A stretch of 64,000 nucleotides of DNA from Mycolicibacterium malmesburyense. Lineage in GTDB: Bacteria; Actinomycetota; Actinomycetes; Mycobacteriales; Mycobacteriaceae. A model generated the notes under the pieces. That model saw only the letters and a program-made list of their open reading frames with translations, was not told the DNA's origin and did not search any database. This document shows positions 41,533 to 51,427 of the stretch, piece by piece. The DNA is taken from contig NZ_CVTB01000155.1 in the NCBI RefSeq assembly GCF_001050015.1, positions 1-64,000 on the forward strand, in the 5' to 3' direction. Each line of letters begins with the position of its first letter. Position 1 is the first letter of the stretch. The position numbers and the translations under genes were made by a program.

Positions 41533-42722
41533 ACCTGATAGTCGGCGAGCAATCGCTTGCTGATGATGTTCTTCTGGATCTCGCTCGTACCCTCGCCGAT
41601 CAGTAGGAACGGCGCATCGCGCATCAAGCGTTCGATCTCGTATTCCTTCGAATACCCGTATCCGCCGTGGATCCGGAAGCTCTGCTGGGTGACCTCCGAG
41701 CAGAATTCGCTCGCGAGGTACTTCGCCATCCCGGCCGCGACGTCGTTGCGCTCCCCGGAGTCCTTCAGCCGGGCGGCGTTGACCATCATCAGGTGCGCCG
41801 CCTCGACTTTGGTTGCCATCTCGGCCAATTGGAAGGCGATGGCCTGATGTTCGGAGATCGGTTTACCGAACGTCTGTCGCTGCTGGGCGTAGCGCACGGC
41901 GAGCTCGAAGGCGCGGATGCCCACGCCGCAGGCCCGGGCCGAGACGTTGACCCGGCCGACCTCGATCCCGTCCATCATCTGGAAGAACCCCTGCCCCGGC
42001 GCCTCGCCGAGGATGTCGTCGGCCTTGGCCACGTAGCCGTCGAAGATCAACTCGGTGGTGTCGATGCCCTTGTAGCCGAGCTTGTCGAGCTTGCCCGGGA
42101 TCGTCAGCCCCGGCGCGACTTCGCCGTAGCCGACCGGCTTTTCGACCAGGAACGCCGTCAGGTTACGGTGCGGTTTGTCGGCGCCCTCGTCGGTGCGGAC
42201 CAGCACGGCGACCAGCGTCGATGTGCCGCCGTTGGTCAACCACATCTTCTGGCCGTCGATCCGATACGTGCCGTCGTCGTTGCGGGTGGCGCGCGTGCGG
42301 ATCGCGGCGACGTCGGACCCCAGCTCGGGTTCGGACATCGAGAAGGCGCCGCGGGTCTCCCCCGTCGCCATCCGCGGAAGGTAGTGCTGCTTCTGCGCAT
42401 CGGTGCCGTGCTGGCGGAGCATGTAGGCGACGATGAAGTGCGTGTTGAGCACCCCGGAGATGCTCATCCACCCGCGGGCCAGCTCCTCGACGCACAGCGC
42501 ATACGTCAGCAGCGATTCGCCGAGGCCGCCGTACTCCTCGGGGATCATCAACCCGAACAGCCCCATCTCCTTCATCTGATCGACGATGGCCTGCGGGTAG
42601 GTGTCGGTCTTCTCGAACTCCGGCGCGTTCGGGATGATCTCCTTCTCCACGAACTGCCGTACGGTGGCGAGGATTTCGCTCTGGACGTCGGTCAGGCCCA
42701 CCGTCTGCGCGAGTTTGGTCAT
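41529..42722 (-). CDS. Acyl-CoA dehydrogenase
   Basis: Complete acyl-CoA dehydrogenase of 397 residues. The motifs are FSMSEPELGSDVA, YRIDGQKMWLTNGGTST, YAQQRQTFGKPISEHQAI, and IHGGYGYSKEYEIERLMRDA. The catalytic Glu is in GEGTSEIQKNIISKRLL. Unlike the pairs at 19006/20205 and 56564/57808, it has every active-site element in one chain and should be a homotetramer. ATG 42722 overlaps the thiolase stop by 4 bases, and its own stop overlaps the GntR start. The operon supplies the dehydrogenase, hydroxyacyl dehydrogenase and thiolase steps. Confidence 0.93.
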   Translation of the reverse strand: MTKLAQTVGLTDVQSEILATVRQFVEKEIIPNAPEFEKTDTYPQAIVDQMKEMGLFGLMIPEEYGGLGESLLTYALCVEELARGWMSISGVLNTHFIVAYMLRQHGTDAQKQHYLPRMATGETRGAFSMSEPELGSDVAAIRTRATRNDDGTYRIDGQKMWLTNGGTSTLVAVLVRTDEGADKPHRNLTAFLVEKPVGYGEVAPGLTIPGKLDKLGYKGIDTTELIFDGYVAKADDILGEAPGQGFFQMMDGIEVGRVNVSARACGVGIRAFELAVRYAQQRQTFGKPISEHQAIAFQLAEMATKVEAAHLMMVNAARLKDSGERNDVAAGMAKYLASEFCSEVTQQSFRIHGGYGYSKEYEIERLMRDAPFLLIGEGTSEIQKNIISKRLLADYQV

Positions 42723-43933
42723 GCGCCCACCCGCTCGAACACCGCGGCCAGGCCCTGCCCTCCGCCGATGCACATGGTCTCCAGGCCGTAGCGGGCGCCG
42801 CGCCTGGTCAGCTCGCGCGCCAGCGTCGCCAGCATCCGCCCGCCCGTCGCGCCCACGGGATGCCCGAGCGAGATACCGGAGCCGTGCACGTTCGTGCGTT
42901 CGGTGTCGGCCTCGCCGAACTTCCACTCCCGCATCACGGCGAGCGCCTGGGCGGCGAAGGCCTCGTTCAGCTCGATCAGGTCCATGTCGTTCAGCGTCAG
43001 CCCCGCCTTGGCCAGCGCGGCCTCGGTGGCGGGCACGGGTCCGATGCCCATGACGTTGGGCGCCACGCCGGCCGAACCCCACGACACCAGGCGCACCAGC
43101 GGGGTCAGGCCCAGCTTGTCGGCCTTCTCGCGGGTGGTCACCACGCACATGGATGCGGCGTCGTTCTGGCCGCTCGCGTTGCCCGCGGTGACCGTCGCCT
43201 CCGGATCCTGCTTGCCCAGAACGGGTTTCAGCTTCGCCAACGATTCGAGCGAGGTGTCCGGTCGCGGGTGCTCGTCGGTGTCGATCGTCTCCTCGCCCTG
43301 GCGGGTGCGGACCGTGACGGGAACGATCTCCTCGGCCAGGACGCCGTCCTTCTGCGCGGCCACCGCGCGCCGGTGCGACGTCACCGCGAGTTCGTCCTGC
43401 TCCTCTCGGGAGATGCCGTACTGCCTGCGCAGGTTCTCCGCGGTCTCGAGCATTCCGCCGGGCACCGGATGATTTCTTCCGCCCGCGGTGGTGCGTCCGC
43501 GGGCCAGCGAGTCGTGCAGCATGACGCCGCCGGGCGCGGGTCCCCACCGGATGTGGGTGGAGTAGAACGTCACGTTGCTCATGCTCTCGGCGCCGCCCGC
43601 GACCACCACGTCGTTGTCGCCAGAGGCAACCTGCATACACGCCTGGATCACGGCCTGCAGACCCGAACCGCACCGCCGGTCGACCTGCATGCCGGGCACG
43701 GTCACCGGCAGTCCGGCGTCCAGTGCCACGACGCGTCCGATGGCGGGCGCCTCGCTGCTCGGATAGCAGTGCCCGAGGATCACGTCTTCGACTGCGCCGG
43801 GGTCGATTCCGGTGCGGTCCAGCAGGCCCTTGAGTGCGGTGACGCCGAGGTCGACGGCGGTCAGCGACTTGAACATGCCGCCGTAGCGGCCGATCGGCGT
43901 GCGCACCGGTTCGCAAATGACGGCCTCACGCAT
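42719..43933 (-). CDS. Acetyl-CoA acetyltransferase (thiolase)
   Basis: Thiolase of 404 residues with all classical motifs: nucleophile Cys in VDRRCGSGLQAV, GGAESMSN, LNEAFAAQAL, His in SLGHPVGATG and Cys in MCIGGGQGLA. ATG 43933 overlaps the SDR stop by one base (TGATG), and its own stop overlaps the dehydrogenase start. It thiolytically cleaves the 3-ketoacyl-CoA made by the neighbouring SDR and is closer to PcaF/AtoB-type enzymes than the thiolase at 30333. Confidence 0.94.
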   Translation of the reverse strand: MREAVICEPVRTPIGRYGGMFKSLTAVDLGVTALKGLLDRTGIDPGAVEDVILGHCYPSSEAPAIGRVVALDAGLPVTVPGMQVDRRCGSGLQAVIQACMQVASGDNDVVVAGGAESMSNVTFYSTHIRWGPAPGGVMLHDSLARGRTTAGGRNHPVPGGMLETAENLRRQYGISREEQDELAVTSHRRAVAAQKDGVLAEEIVPVTVRTRQGEETIDTDEHPRPDTSLESLAKLKPVLGKQDPEATVTAGNASGQNDAASMCVVTTREKADKLGLTPLVRLVSWGSAGVAPNVMGIGPVPATEAALAKAGLTLNDMDLIELNEAFAAQALAVMREWKFGEADTERTNVHGSGISLGHPVGATGGRMLATLARELTRRGARYGLETMCIGGGQGLAAVFERVGA

Positions 43934-44673
43934 CAGACGTACCTTCCGCCGGTGACCTCGAGCACGGTGCCGGTCATGTAGGACGACAGGTCGCTGGCCA
44001 GGAACAGCGCGACCTTCGCGACCTCTTCCGGTTCGCCGGCGCGGCCCATCGGCACCTCGGCGAGCTTCTGGTCCCAAATGCGTTGCGGCATAGCCTCTGT
44101 CATCGCCGAACGGATCAATCCGGGCTGAATCGCGTTGACCCGCACGCCCAGATGCGCCAGCTCCTTGGCCGCCGCCTTGGTCATGCCGACGATGCCGGCC
44201 TTCGCCGCCGAGTAGTTGGTCTGCCCGACGAGGCCGACCTTGCCCGAGATCGACGACATGTTGATGATCGCGCCGCGCTTGTTCTCCCGCATGATCGGCG
44301 AGGCCGCCTTCAGCCCGTTCCATGTGCCCTTCAGGTGCACGGCGATGACCTGATCGAACTGTTCCTCGGTCATCTTGCGAAGCGTTGCGTCACGGGTGAT
44401 CCCGGCGTTGTTGACCATGATGTCGAGGGCGCCGAACCGCTCCACCGCCGCGCCGACCAGCGCGTCGACCTCGTCGGCTTTGGTGACGTCGCCGCGCACC
44501 GCGATCGCGACGTCCTCGCCGCCGAGTCGCTTGGCCGCCTCCTCCGTCGCGGCGAGGTCGAGATCGCCGAGCACCACCCGCGCACCCTCGGCGATGAACC
44601 GCTCGGCGATCGCATATCCAAGACCTTGTGCGCCTCCGGTGACGACCGCCGTCTGTCCGGCCAGCAGCGACAC
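43933..44673 (-). CDS. FabG-like short-chain dehydrogenase (3-hydroxyacyl-CoA type)
   Basis: Classical SDR of 246 residues: [14 protein letters not shown], Asp in LGDLDLAA (NAD preference), [15 protein letters not shown], Ser in [10 protein letters not shown] and Tyr-Lys in [10 protein letters not shown]. In this operon, ahead of a thiolase and an acyl-CoA dehydrogenase, oxidation of 3-hydroxyacyl-CoA is the likely job. GTG 44673 follows an AAGGGG ribosome site. The probable GntR palindrome lies 51 bases upstream. Confidence 0.9.
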   Translation of the reverse strand: MSLLAGQTAVVTGGAQGLGYAIAERFIAEGARVVLGDLDLAATEEAAKRLGGEDVAIAVRGDVTKADEVDALVGAAVERFGALDIMVNNAGITRDATLRKMTEEQFDQVIAVHLKGTWNGLKAASPIMRENKRGAIINMSSISGKVGLVGQTNYSAAKAGIVGMTKAAAKELAHLGVRVNAIQPGLIRSAMTEAMPQRIWDQKLAEVPMGRAGEPEEVAKVALFLASDLSSYMTGTVLEVTGGRYV

Positions 44674-44723
44674 TTGATCACCCCTTCCCTGGTCAGGCCC
44701 ACCCGGGGCCGCGTCAGTCGAAC

Positions 44724-44742
44724 ATCATATTTCATATATGAT
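44724..44742. promoter_or_regulatory. Palindrome ATCATAT-N5-ATATGAT in a divergent promoter
   Basis: Two perfect 7-bp arms around TTCAT, in a short AT-rich patch of an otherwise GC-rich 170-bp gap between the SDR (start 44673) and the acyl-CoA dehydrogenase (start 44844). It is the probable operator of the GntR encoded at the end of the SDR operon. The rest of the gap shows no other clear signal. Confidence 0.6.
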
Positions 44743-44843
44743 CGCGCCAGTCCGATGGGCCGAACGTTCACTACCGCGCGACTTCGCGCCGAGAATTCGA
44801 GCGGTGATCAACGTTCGCGCGGAGAAGGAGTAAGGAGTCGAGG

Positions 44844-46016
44844 ATGACGACGTCCGAAGTCAGCGACGAGGACTTCCAGGAGATCCTGGCGCAGACCCGT
44901 CACTTCGTCCGGACCGCGGTGGTCCCCCGCGAACAGGAGATCCTCGTCGAGGACCGGGTGCCCGACGACCTTCGCGAGCAGGCCAAGAAGATGGGGCTGT
45001 TCGGTTACGCGATCCCGCAGGAGTGGGGCGGGCTGGGGTTGAACCTGTCGCAGGACGTCGAGCTGGCGATGGAACTCGGCTACACCTCGCTGGCGCTGCG
45101 CTCGATGTTCGGCACCAACAACGGCATTGCCGGCCAGGTGCTGGTCGGGTTCGGCACCGACGAGCAGAAGGCGCGATGGCTCGAGCCGATGGCCACGGGC
45201 GACGTCGTCGCGTCGTTCGCGCTGACCGAACCCGGCGCGGGATCCAACCCCTCCGGCCTTCGCACGAAAGCCGCTCGTGATGGCGATGATTGGGTGATCA
45301 CGGGCCAGAAACGCTTCATCACCAACGCTCCGACCGCCGACCTGTTCGTCGTGTTCGCCCGCAGCCGTCCGGCCGATGCCGAGGGCGCGGGCATCGCCGT
45401 GTTCCTGGTGCCCGCCGACACGACCGGCGTCCAGGTGGGCGCCAAGGATCTGAAGATGGGCCAGGAAGGCGCATGGACGGCCGACGTCAGCTTCGACGAC
45501 GTGCGCCTGCCCGCCGAAGCGCTCGTCGGCGGCAGCGAGGACATCGGCTACCGCGCCGCGATGATCTCGTTGGCGCGCGGGCGGGTGCACATCGCCGCGC
45601 TGGCCGTCGGGGCCGCGCAGCGTGCGCTCGACGAGTCGATCGCCTACGCCGCGACGGCCACGCAGGGCGGCGCGCCGATCGGTAACTTCCAGTTGGTGCA
45701 GGCGATGCTCGCCGATCAGCAGACCGGCGTGATGGCAGGCCGGGCACTGGTCCGCGACACCGCCCGGCAGTGGGTCAGCGGCGAGGACCGCCGGGTGGCG
45801 CCGTCGGCGGCGAAGTTGTTCTGCACCGAGATGGCCGGCGAGGTAGCCGATCTCGCGGTCCAGATCCACGGCGGCAGCGGCTACATGCGCGAGGTCCCCG
45901 TCGAACGCATCTACCGCGACGTCCGGCTGCTGCGACTCTACGAGGGCACCAGCGAGATACAACGGCTCATCATCGGGTCGAACCTCGTCAAGGCCGCACA
46001 GAAGGAGCGCGCGTGA
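44844..46016 (+). CDS. Acyl-CoA dehydrogenase
   Basis: Complete acyl-CoA dehydrogenase of 390 residues. The motifs are FALTEPGAGSNPSG, WVITGQKRFITNA, and QIHGGSGYMREVPVERIYRDV. The catalytic Glu is in LYEGTSEIQRLIIG, and the chain is probably homotetrameric. It is divergent from the SDR-thiolase-dehydrogenase-GntR operon across the ATCATAT palindrome, with AAGGAG-type ribosome sites before ATG 44844. It is followed by a mycofactocin-type SDR whose GTG overlaps its stop by 4 bases. Confidence 0.93.
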   Translation: MTTSEVSDEDFQEILAQTRHFVRTAVVPREQEILVEDRVPDDLREQAKKMGLFGYAIPQEWGGLGLNLSQDVELAMELGYTSLALRSMFGTNNGIAGQVLVGFGTDEQKARWLEPMATGDVVASFALTEPGAGSNPSGLRTKAARDGDDWVITGQKRFITNAPTADLFVVFARSRPADAEGAGIAVFLVPADTTGVQVGAKDLKMGQEGAWTADVSFDDVRLPAEALVGGSEDIGYRAAMISLARGRVHIAALAVGAAQRALDESIAYAATATQGGAPIGNFQLVQAMLADQQTGVMAGRALVRDTARQWVSGEDRRVAPSAAKLFCTEMAGEVADLAVQIHGGSGYMREVPVERIYRDVRLLRLYEGTSEIQRLIIGSNLVKAAQKERA

Positions 46017-46831
46017 ACAGGCTCACCGACAAGGTCGCGTTCATCACCGGCGCCGCACGAGGTCAGGGCCGCGCACACGCCGTCCGGATGGCCGGCGAGG
46101 GCGCCGACATCATCGCTGTCGACATCGCCGGAAAGCTGCCGGACTGTGTGCCCTACGACCACGCGACACCCGAAGACCTCGCCGAGACGGCCCGCCTGGT
46201 CGAGGCGACCGGCCGCCGCATCCTCACCGCGCAGGCCGATACCCGCGACGCCGAGACACTGAACGAGGTTGTCGCCGAAGGAGTCGCGGCGTTCGGCCGC
46301 CTCGACGTGATCGTCGCCAACGCCGGGATCTCACCACCGCAGGTGTGGGACGAGATCACGCCGGAGGACTTCCGCGACGTGATGGACATCAACGTGGCGG
46401 GCACCTTCAACACCGTGCGGGCCGGCACGCAGCACATCATCGACGGCGGCCGCGGCGGGTCCATCATCCTGATCAGCTCGGCCGCCGGAATCAAATTGCA
46501 GCCGTTCATGATTCATTACACGGCCAGCAAGCATGCCGTCACCGGTATGGCTCGCGCGCTCGCCGCCGAACTCGGCAGGCATTCGATCCGCGTCAACAGC
46601 GTGCACCCCGGGCCGGTGAACACCGCTATGGGCTCCGGCGACATGATCGCCGCGATCGGCAAGGTGATGGAGACCAATCAGCAGCTGCAGCACATGATGA
46701 CGCCGTTTCTGCCGGTATGGATCCTCGAGCCCGAGGACGTTGCCGACGTGGTGTGCTGGCTGGCCAGCGACGAGTCCAAACACATGACAGCGGTGGCCGT
46801 TCCGGTGGATCAGGGGTCCACCCAGTACTGA
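46013..46831 (+). CDS. Mycofactocin-dependent-type SDR (carveol dehydrogenase-like)
   Basis: SDR of 272 residues with the features of the mycofactocin-coupled family. The first motif is FITGAARGQGRAHAVRMAGEG. IIAVDIAGKLPDCVPYDHATPED provides the long insert after the second strand that is thought to hold NAD tightly (motifs given as separate pieces). VANAGISPPQ, ISSAAG, HYTASKHAVTG and HPGPVNTAMGS follow. Known members are carveol and related alcohol dehydrogenases that pass electrons to mycofactocin instead of free NAD. No mycofactocin biosynthesis gene lies in the window. It is coupled by GTGA overlap to the acyl-CoA dehydrogenase at 44844. Confidence 0.88.
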   Translation: MNRLTDKVAFITGAARGQGRAHAVRMAGEGADIIAVDIAGKLPDCVPYDHATPEDLAETARLVEATGRRILTAQADTRDAETLNEVVAEGVAAFGRLDVIVANAGISPPQVWDEITPEDFRDVMDINVAGTFNTVRAGTQHIIDGGRGGSIILISSAAGIKLQPFMIHYTASKHAVTGMARALAAELGRHSIRVNSVHPGPVNTAMGSGDMIAAIGKVMETNQQLQHMMTPFLPVWILEPEDVADVVCWLASDESKHMTAVAVPVDQGSTQY

Positions 46832-46857
46832 CGACCAGACGCTCGCGAGGCTAAGCC

Positions 46858-47310
46858 CTACCGGATGAAACGCACGATCGACTCCGCGACGGCGGCGGGC
46901 TTCTCCGAACCCTCGATCTCGATGGTCGTCGTCATCATCGACTGCACGGCACCGTCGAGCTGGTCGATCTTCGTCAGTTCACCCCTGGCGCGGATCTTGG
47001 CGCCGACCTTCACCGGCGTGATGAACCGAACCTTGTTGTAGCCGTAGTTGATCGCCATCGTCACGTTGCCGACGGTGTAGAGCTGATGCGAGAAGTGCGG
47101 GAGCAGCGACAGGGTCAGCAGGCCGTGGGCGATCGTCCCGCCGAACGGCCCGTTCGCGGCCTTCTCCGGGTCGACGTGAATCCACTGGTGGTCCTCGGTC
47201 GCGTCGGCGAACAGGTTGACGCGGTCCTGGGTGACTTCGAGCCATTCCGTGGGTCCGAGCTGGCTGCCCTCGGCCGCGATGAACTCGTCGAGGTCGCTGA
47301 ACTTCTTCAC
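46858..47310 (-). CDS. MaoC-like (R)-enoyl-CoA hydratase
   Basis: Single-hotdog hydratase of 150 residues. The catalytic Asp/His are in FADATEDHQWIHVDPE, followed by GPFGGTIAHGLLTLSLLP, then INYGYNKVRFITPVKVG. Family members hydrate trans-2-enoyl-CoA to (R)-3-hydroxyacyl-CoA. I chose GTG 47310 because AAGGAGA stands just upstream, though the frame is open further 5'. It lies 19 bases after PurU on the same strand, so the two are probably cotranscribed, an odd pairing. It is convergent with the mycofactocin-type SDR, 26 bases apart. Confidence 0.88.
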   Translation of the reverse strand: MKKFSDLDEFIAAEGSQLGPTEWLEVTQDRVNLFADATEDHQWIHVDPEKAANGPFGGTIAHGLLTLSLLPHFSHQLYTVGNVTMAINYGYNKVRFITPVKVGAKIRARGELTKIDQLDGAVQSMMTTTIEIEGSEKPAAVAESIVRFIR

Positions 47311-47329
47311 TACTTCTCCTTCGTGCCGG

Positions 47330-48232
<903 letters not shown>

Positions 48233-48488
48233 AGCGTGTCACCCGACCGCCGCCGACGGTGGCGAAACCACCGCATCGTAAAGGTTCGGCGCCGAATCCG
48301 CGGGAGGGCACATTCGAATCCGGCGCAAGCCATCAATGGTCTCCGCGAAATTAGCTGCCGCCGTTCCACCCATCCACGCCGCGCATCTTTTTCGCTTCGA
48401 CAACGAACCTTTTCACAACAAGATCACCTCGCTTGCTGGTAATAAATCGGCACGCGGCGAGATACTCAGATGGATGTGGGAAATCCAC

Positions 48489-49292
48489 ATGCAATCAGCA
48501 GCGACCAGACCGTGGAAACTGCCCGATGATCGGACGACTATGACCGTTGCCCAATTCCAGCCCGCCGACGAAGTTGCCGCCAGTTTGCGAGAGACCCCGA
48601 GTTTCTGGGATCCCGAGACGGACTGCACGATCACATTCGCACACCCCGCGGTCGAGCCCGAGCTGTGGCGCGACTTCGTTGACGGGGCCACGCGCAGTTA
48701 CACCAAGCACGGCGTCGCCAAGGCGCTCGACATGGACGCGCTGCACTCCGGGTCCGACACCATCTTGTTCGCGGCCTGCGTCGATCGATCCGGGAAGGTG
48801 GTCGGCGGCCTGCGCGCCAAGGGCCCCTACCAGTCCGCCGACGAGGCCCACGCCCTGCTGGAGTGGAGCGGCCAGCCCGGTTTCGACGCGGTACGGAAGA
48901 TGATCAGCGACCGTCTACCATTCGGCGTCGTGGAGATGAAAACCGCGTGGGTGACCGACGATCCCGATCGCAATCGCCAGCTCACCTTCGCGATCTCGAG
49001 GACACCGCTACATGCGATGGGGCTTCTCGACATTCAGTTCATCGTCGCGACGGCGGCTTCCTATGTGCTCAAGCGATGGCTTTCATCCGGCGGAATTCTC
49101 GCCACGAAGATCCCCCCGACGCCATATCCCGACGAGCGTTATGAAACCCGGTTGGCTTGGTGGGACCGCGCGACATTCGCCAAACATGCCGATCCGAAGC
49201 AGCTTTCGCTCTACTTCGCCGAACAACAAAGGCTTGCGCCACGCGTTCACGATACGGCTGGGATATCGGCCGCTACCGGGACGGAGCGGTGA
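48489..49292 (+). CDS. Uncharacterised protein, possibly a GNAT-fold N-acyltransferase
   Basis: Protein of about 267 residues that I cannot name firmly. The central part (LFAACVDRSGKVVGGLRAKG, then GVVEMKTAWVTDD, RQLTFAISRTPLHAMGLLD and LKRWLSSGGILATKIPPTPYP) reads like the acyl-CoA-binding core of FeeM/autoinducer-synthase-like N-acyltransferases; this is weak. The start is unsure: ATG 48489 has GGGAAA upstream, while ATG 48474 and 48540 are in frame. A hairpin (ATGTGG-N5-CCACAT, 48474-48490) covers the first two. The region 48233-48488 before it is relatively AT-rich and probably holds the promoter. Its stop overlaps the GTG of the moeY-like gene, so the two are coupled. Confidence 0.7.
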   Translation: MQSAATRPWKLPDDRTTMTVAQFQPADEVAASLRETPSFWDPETDCTITFAHPAVEPELWRDFVDGATRSYTKHGVAKALDMDALHSGSDTILFAACVDRSGKVVGGLRAKGPYQSADEAHALLEWSGQPGFDAVRKMISDRLPFGVVEMKTAWVTDDPDRNRQLTFAISRTPLHAMGLLDIQFIVATAASYVLKRWLSSGGILATKIPPTPYPDERYETRLAWWDRATFAKHADPKQLSLYFAEQQRLAPRVHDTAGISAATGTER

Positions 49293-51427
49293 TTCCGGGA
49301 GCCGGCGATTCGAATTGGTGCAATGCAATAGTTTTGGCCGTCGACGATCCCGTCCTCGCCGAACTGCGTTCAGATCCGGGCATCGTTTTCACCGACAGCG
49401 CAACACAGCAGCAGCGGGTGCTGCGCGAGATCCGACCGTCACCGTCGGACGACGTTCTGGCTGAGCCGATTCGCTGGGCCTACTTTCCGTGGCGGCGTGC
49501 CGCGGTGAGCATCCTCGGCCCCAAGGGTTTTCGCCGCGTGCGGCTGGATCGCAACCGGAACCTGATCACCCCTGCCGAACAGAAGAGGCTCAGCGGCCTC
49601 ACGGTCGGGGTCGTCGGGTTGAGCGTCGGGCACACCATCGCCTACGCGCTCGCGGCGCAGGGGCTGTGCGGTCGGTTGCGGTTGAGCGACTTCGACGACA
49701 TGGATCTGACGAATCTCAACCGCGTGCCCGCCAGTGTGCTCGACATCGGTGTGAACAAGGCGGTGGTGTGCGCGAGGAGGATCGCCGAGCTCGATCCGTA
49801 TCTTCCCGTGAGCGTCGACGTCTCCGGCGTCAACGAGCAGACCGTGCACGACTTCGTCGAGGGTCTGGACATCGTCGTCGAGGAGTGTGACTCCTTGGAC
49901 GCCAAACTGCGGGTGCGCGAGGTGGCCCGACAACGCGGCGTCCCGGTGCTGATGACCACCAGCGATCGCGCCCTGCTCGATGTGGAGCGGTTCGACCTCG
50001 AGCCGGGACGACCGGTCCTGCACGGTCTGGTCGGCGACCTCGACGCCGCGGGCCTCGCGAATCTGAGCAGCACGGACAAGCTGCCGTATTCGCTCCGCCT
50101 GGTCGACGCCAGCCAGGTCTCGACCCGGATGGCGGCCTCGCTGATCGAGGTGGGGCAGACCTTGGCGACGTGGCCGCAGTTGACCTCGGAGGTGGCGCTC
50201 AACGCGAGCGTGGTCGCCGAGGCGGTGCGGCGGATCGGCCTGGGCGAGCCGCTGCCGTCCGGGCGGGCGCGGATGGACATCGGCGACGTCTTCGAGCGCC
50301 TCGAAACCCCGCACGCGGCCGTCGGCGAAGAACCGGTCGACGACCCGCCGGCGGACCCGCCACCGACAGACGCGACCGAAGCCATCGCCGCCGCCGCGCA
50401 CCGCGCACCCTCGGGAGGTAACGCCCAGCCCTGGCAGATCGACGTCACGGCCGAAGCGGTGACCGTCCGGCTGGACCCCCAGCGCACCACGACGATGGAC
50501 GTCGGCTTCCGCGGCAGCGCCGTCGCGGTCGGCGCTGCCGCCTTCAACGCACGCGTGGCCGCCGCCGCCCACCACATGACCGCACGGGTGGACTACGGCT
50601 GCGATGACGAGGGTTCACCGTTGACCGCAACGGTGCACCTGCAACCGGGCGGGGATCCCGGGCTTGCGGCGCTGTACGAGTCGATGCTGGCGCGTGAGAC
50701 GAATCGGCGTCTCGGCAGCGCGGCACCGATCCCCGCCGCCACGATCGACGACCTGGAAGCCGCCGCCGAGGCCGAAGGGGCCCGGCTGCGAAGCGTGACC
50801 GACCGCGACGATCTGGAGTCCGCCTCGGCGATCCTGGCGGCCGCCGACCGCATTCGGTATCTGACGCCCCGCCTGCACGCCGAAATGTTCGACGAACTGC
50901 GATGGCCCGACGCAGCCTCGCCGGACACCGGCATCGACATCCGGACCCTCGAACTCCCCGCGGGGGACCTGGTGATGCTCGACGTCCTGCGGCGCCCGGA
51001 GGTGATGAACCAGCTGAGGGCGTGGGACGGCGGGCGGGCCCTGGGCGACGACACCGGTCGCCGGATACGCGAATGCGCCGGCCTGGCGGTCGTGTCGGTC
51101 ACCGGCCACCGCCTCGTCGATTATGCGCGCGCCGGGGCGGCCGTGGAGTCGGTGTGGATCCGGGCCCAACAGCGCGGCCTTGCCGTCCAACCGGTTTCGC
51201 CGCCGTTCCTGTACACGCTCGACGCGCAGGACCGGCGCCGGGTCTCCCCCGCTTTCGCCGACGACCTGGGCAGGCTGCAATATGATTTTCAGCAGCTCGC
51301 AGGCAACGGACCCGCGGAGTCGCAGGCGTTGATCCTCAGATTCACCTACGCGCCCCGCGCGTCCGTCCGAAGCCGGCGCCGGATCCACTACCGTCACCAC
51401 AACGCCGACGGTGTTAGGGAGGGTTAG
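49289..51427 (+). CDS. moeY: MoeY-like fusion of an E1/ThiF adenylyltransferase and a nitroreductase-fold domain
   Basis: Protein of 712 residues matching the size and layout of M. tuberculosis Rv1355c (MoeY), from memory. The ThiF domain has TVGVVGLSVGHTIAYALA (the GxGGxG loop is changed to GLSVGH) and DFDDMDLTNLNR, and VVEECDSLDAKLRVRE follows. No zinc-binding CxxC pairs are visible. The C-terminal domain starts at AAHRAPSGGNAQPWQ, the FMN-contact motif of nitroreductases, and also has ARETNRRLGSA. GTG 49289 overlaps the upstream stop (GTGA), and its own stop overlaps the dcpA start by one base. It probably adenylates a C-terminal or carboxylate group and couples this to a flavin reaction; true molybdopterin synthesis is doubtful. 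Confidence 0.85.
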   Translation: MIPGAGDSNWCNAIVLAVDDPVLAELRSDPGIVFTDSATQQQRVLREIRPSPSDDVLAEPIRWAYFPWRRAAVSILGPKGFRRVRLDRNRNLITPAEQKRLSGLTVGVVGLSVGHTIAYALAAQGLCGRLRLSDFDDMDLTNLNRVPASVLDIGVNKAVVCARRIAELDPYLPVSVDVSGVNEQTVHDFVEGLDIVVEECDSLDAKLRVREVARQRGVPVLMTTSDRALLDVERFDLEPGRPVLHGLVGDLDAAGLANLSSTDKLPYSLRLVDASQVSTRMAASLIEVGQTLATWPQLTSEVALNASVVAEAVRRIGLGEPLPSGRARMDIGDVFERLETPHAAVGEEPVDDPPADPPPTDATEAIAAAAHRAPSGGNAQPWQIDVTAEAVTVRLDPQRTTTMDVGFRGSAVAVGAAAFNARVAAAAHHMTARVDYGCDDEGSPLTATVHLQPGGDPGLAALYESMLARETNRRLGSAAPIPAATIDDLEAAAEAEGARLRSVTDRDDLESASAILAAADRIRYLTPRLHAEMFDELRWPDAASPDTGIDIRTLELPAGDLVMLDVLRRPEVMNQLRAWDGGRALGDDTGRRIRECAGLAVVSVTGHRLVDYARAGAAVESVWIRAQQRGLAVQPVSPPFLYTLDAQDRRRVSPAFADDLGRLQYDFQQLAGNGPAESQALILRFTYAPRASVRSRRRIHYRHHNADGVREG

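Noticed and set aside
49289..51427. Authentic molybdopterin-synthase adenylyltransferase supporting the molybdenum enzyme at 11876
   Set aside because: The nucleotide loop is altered and zinc Cys pairs are missing. The genes are 35 kb apart with no shared operator, so a functional link is unsupported.
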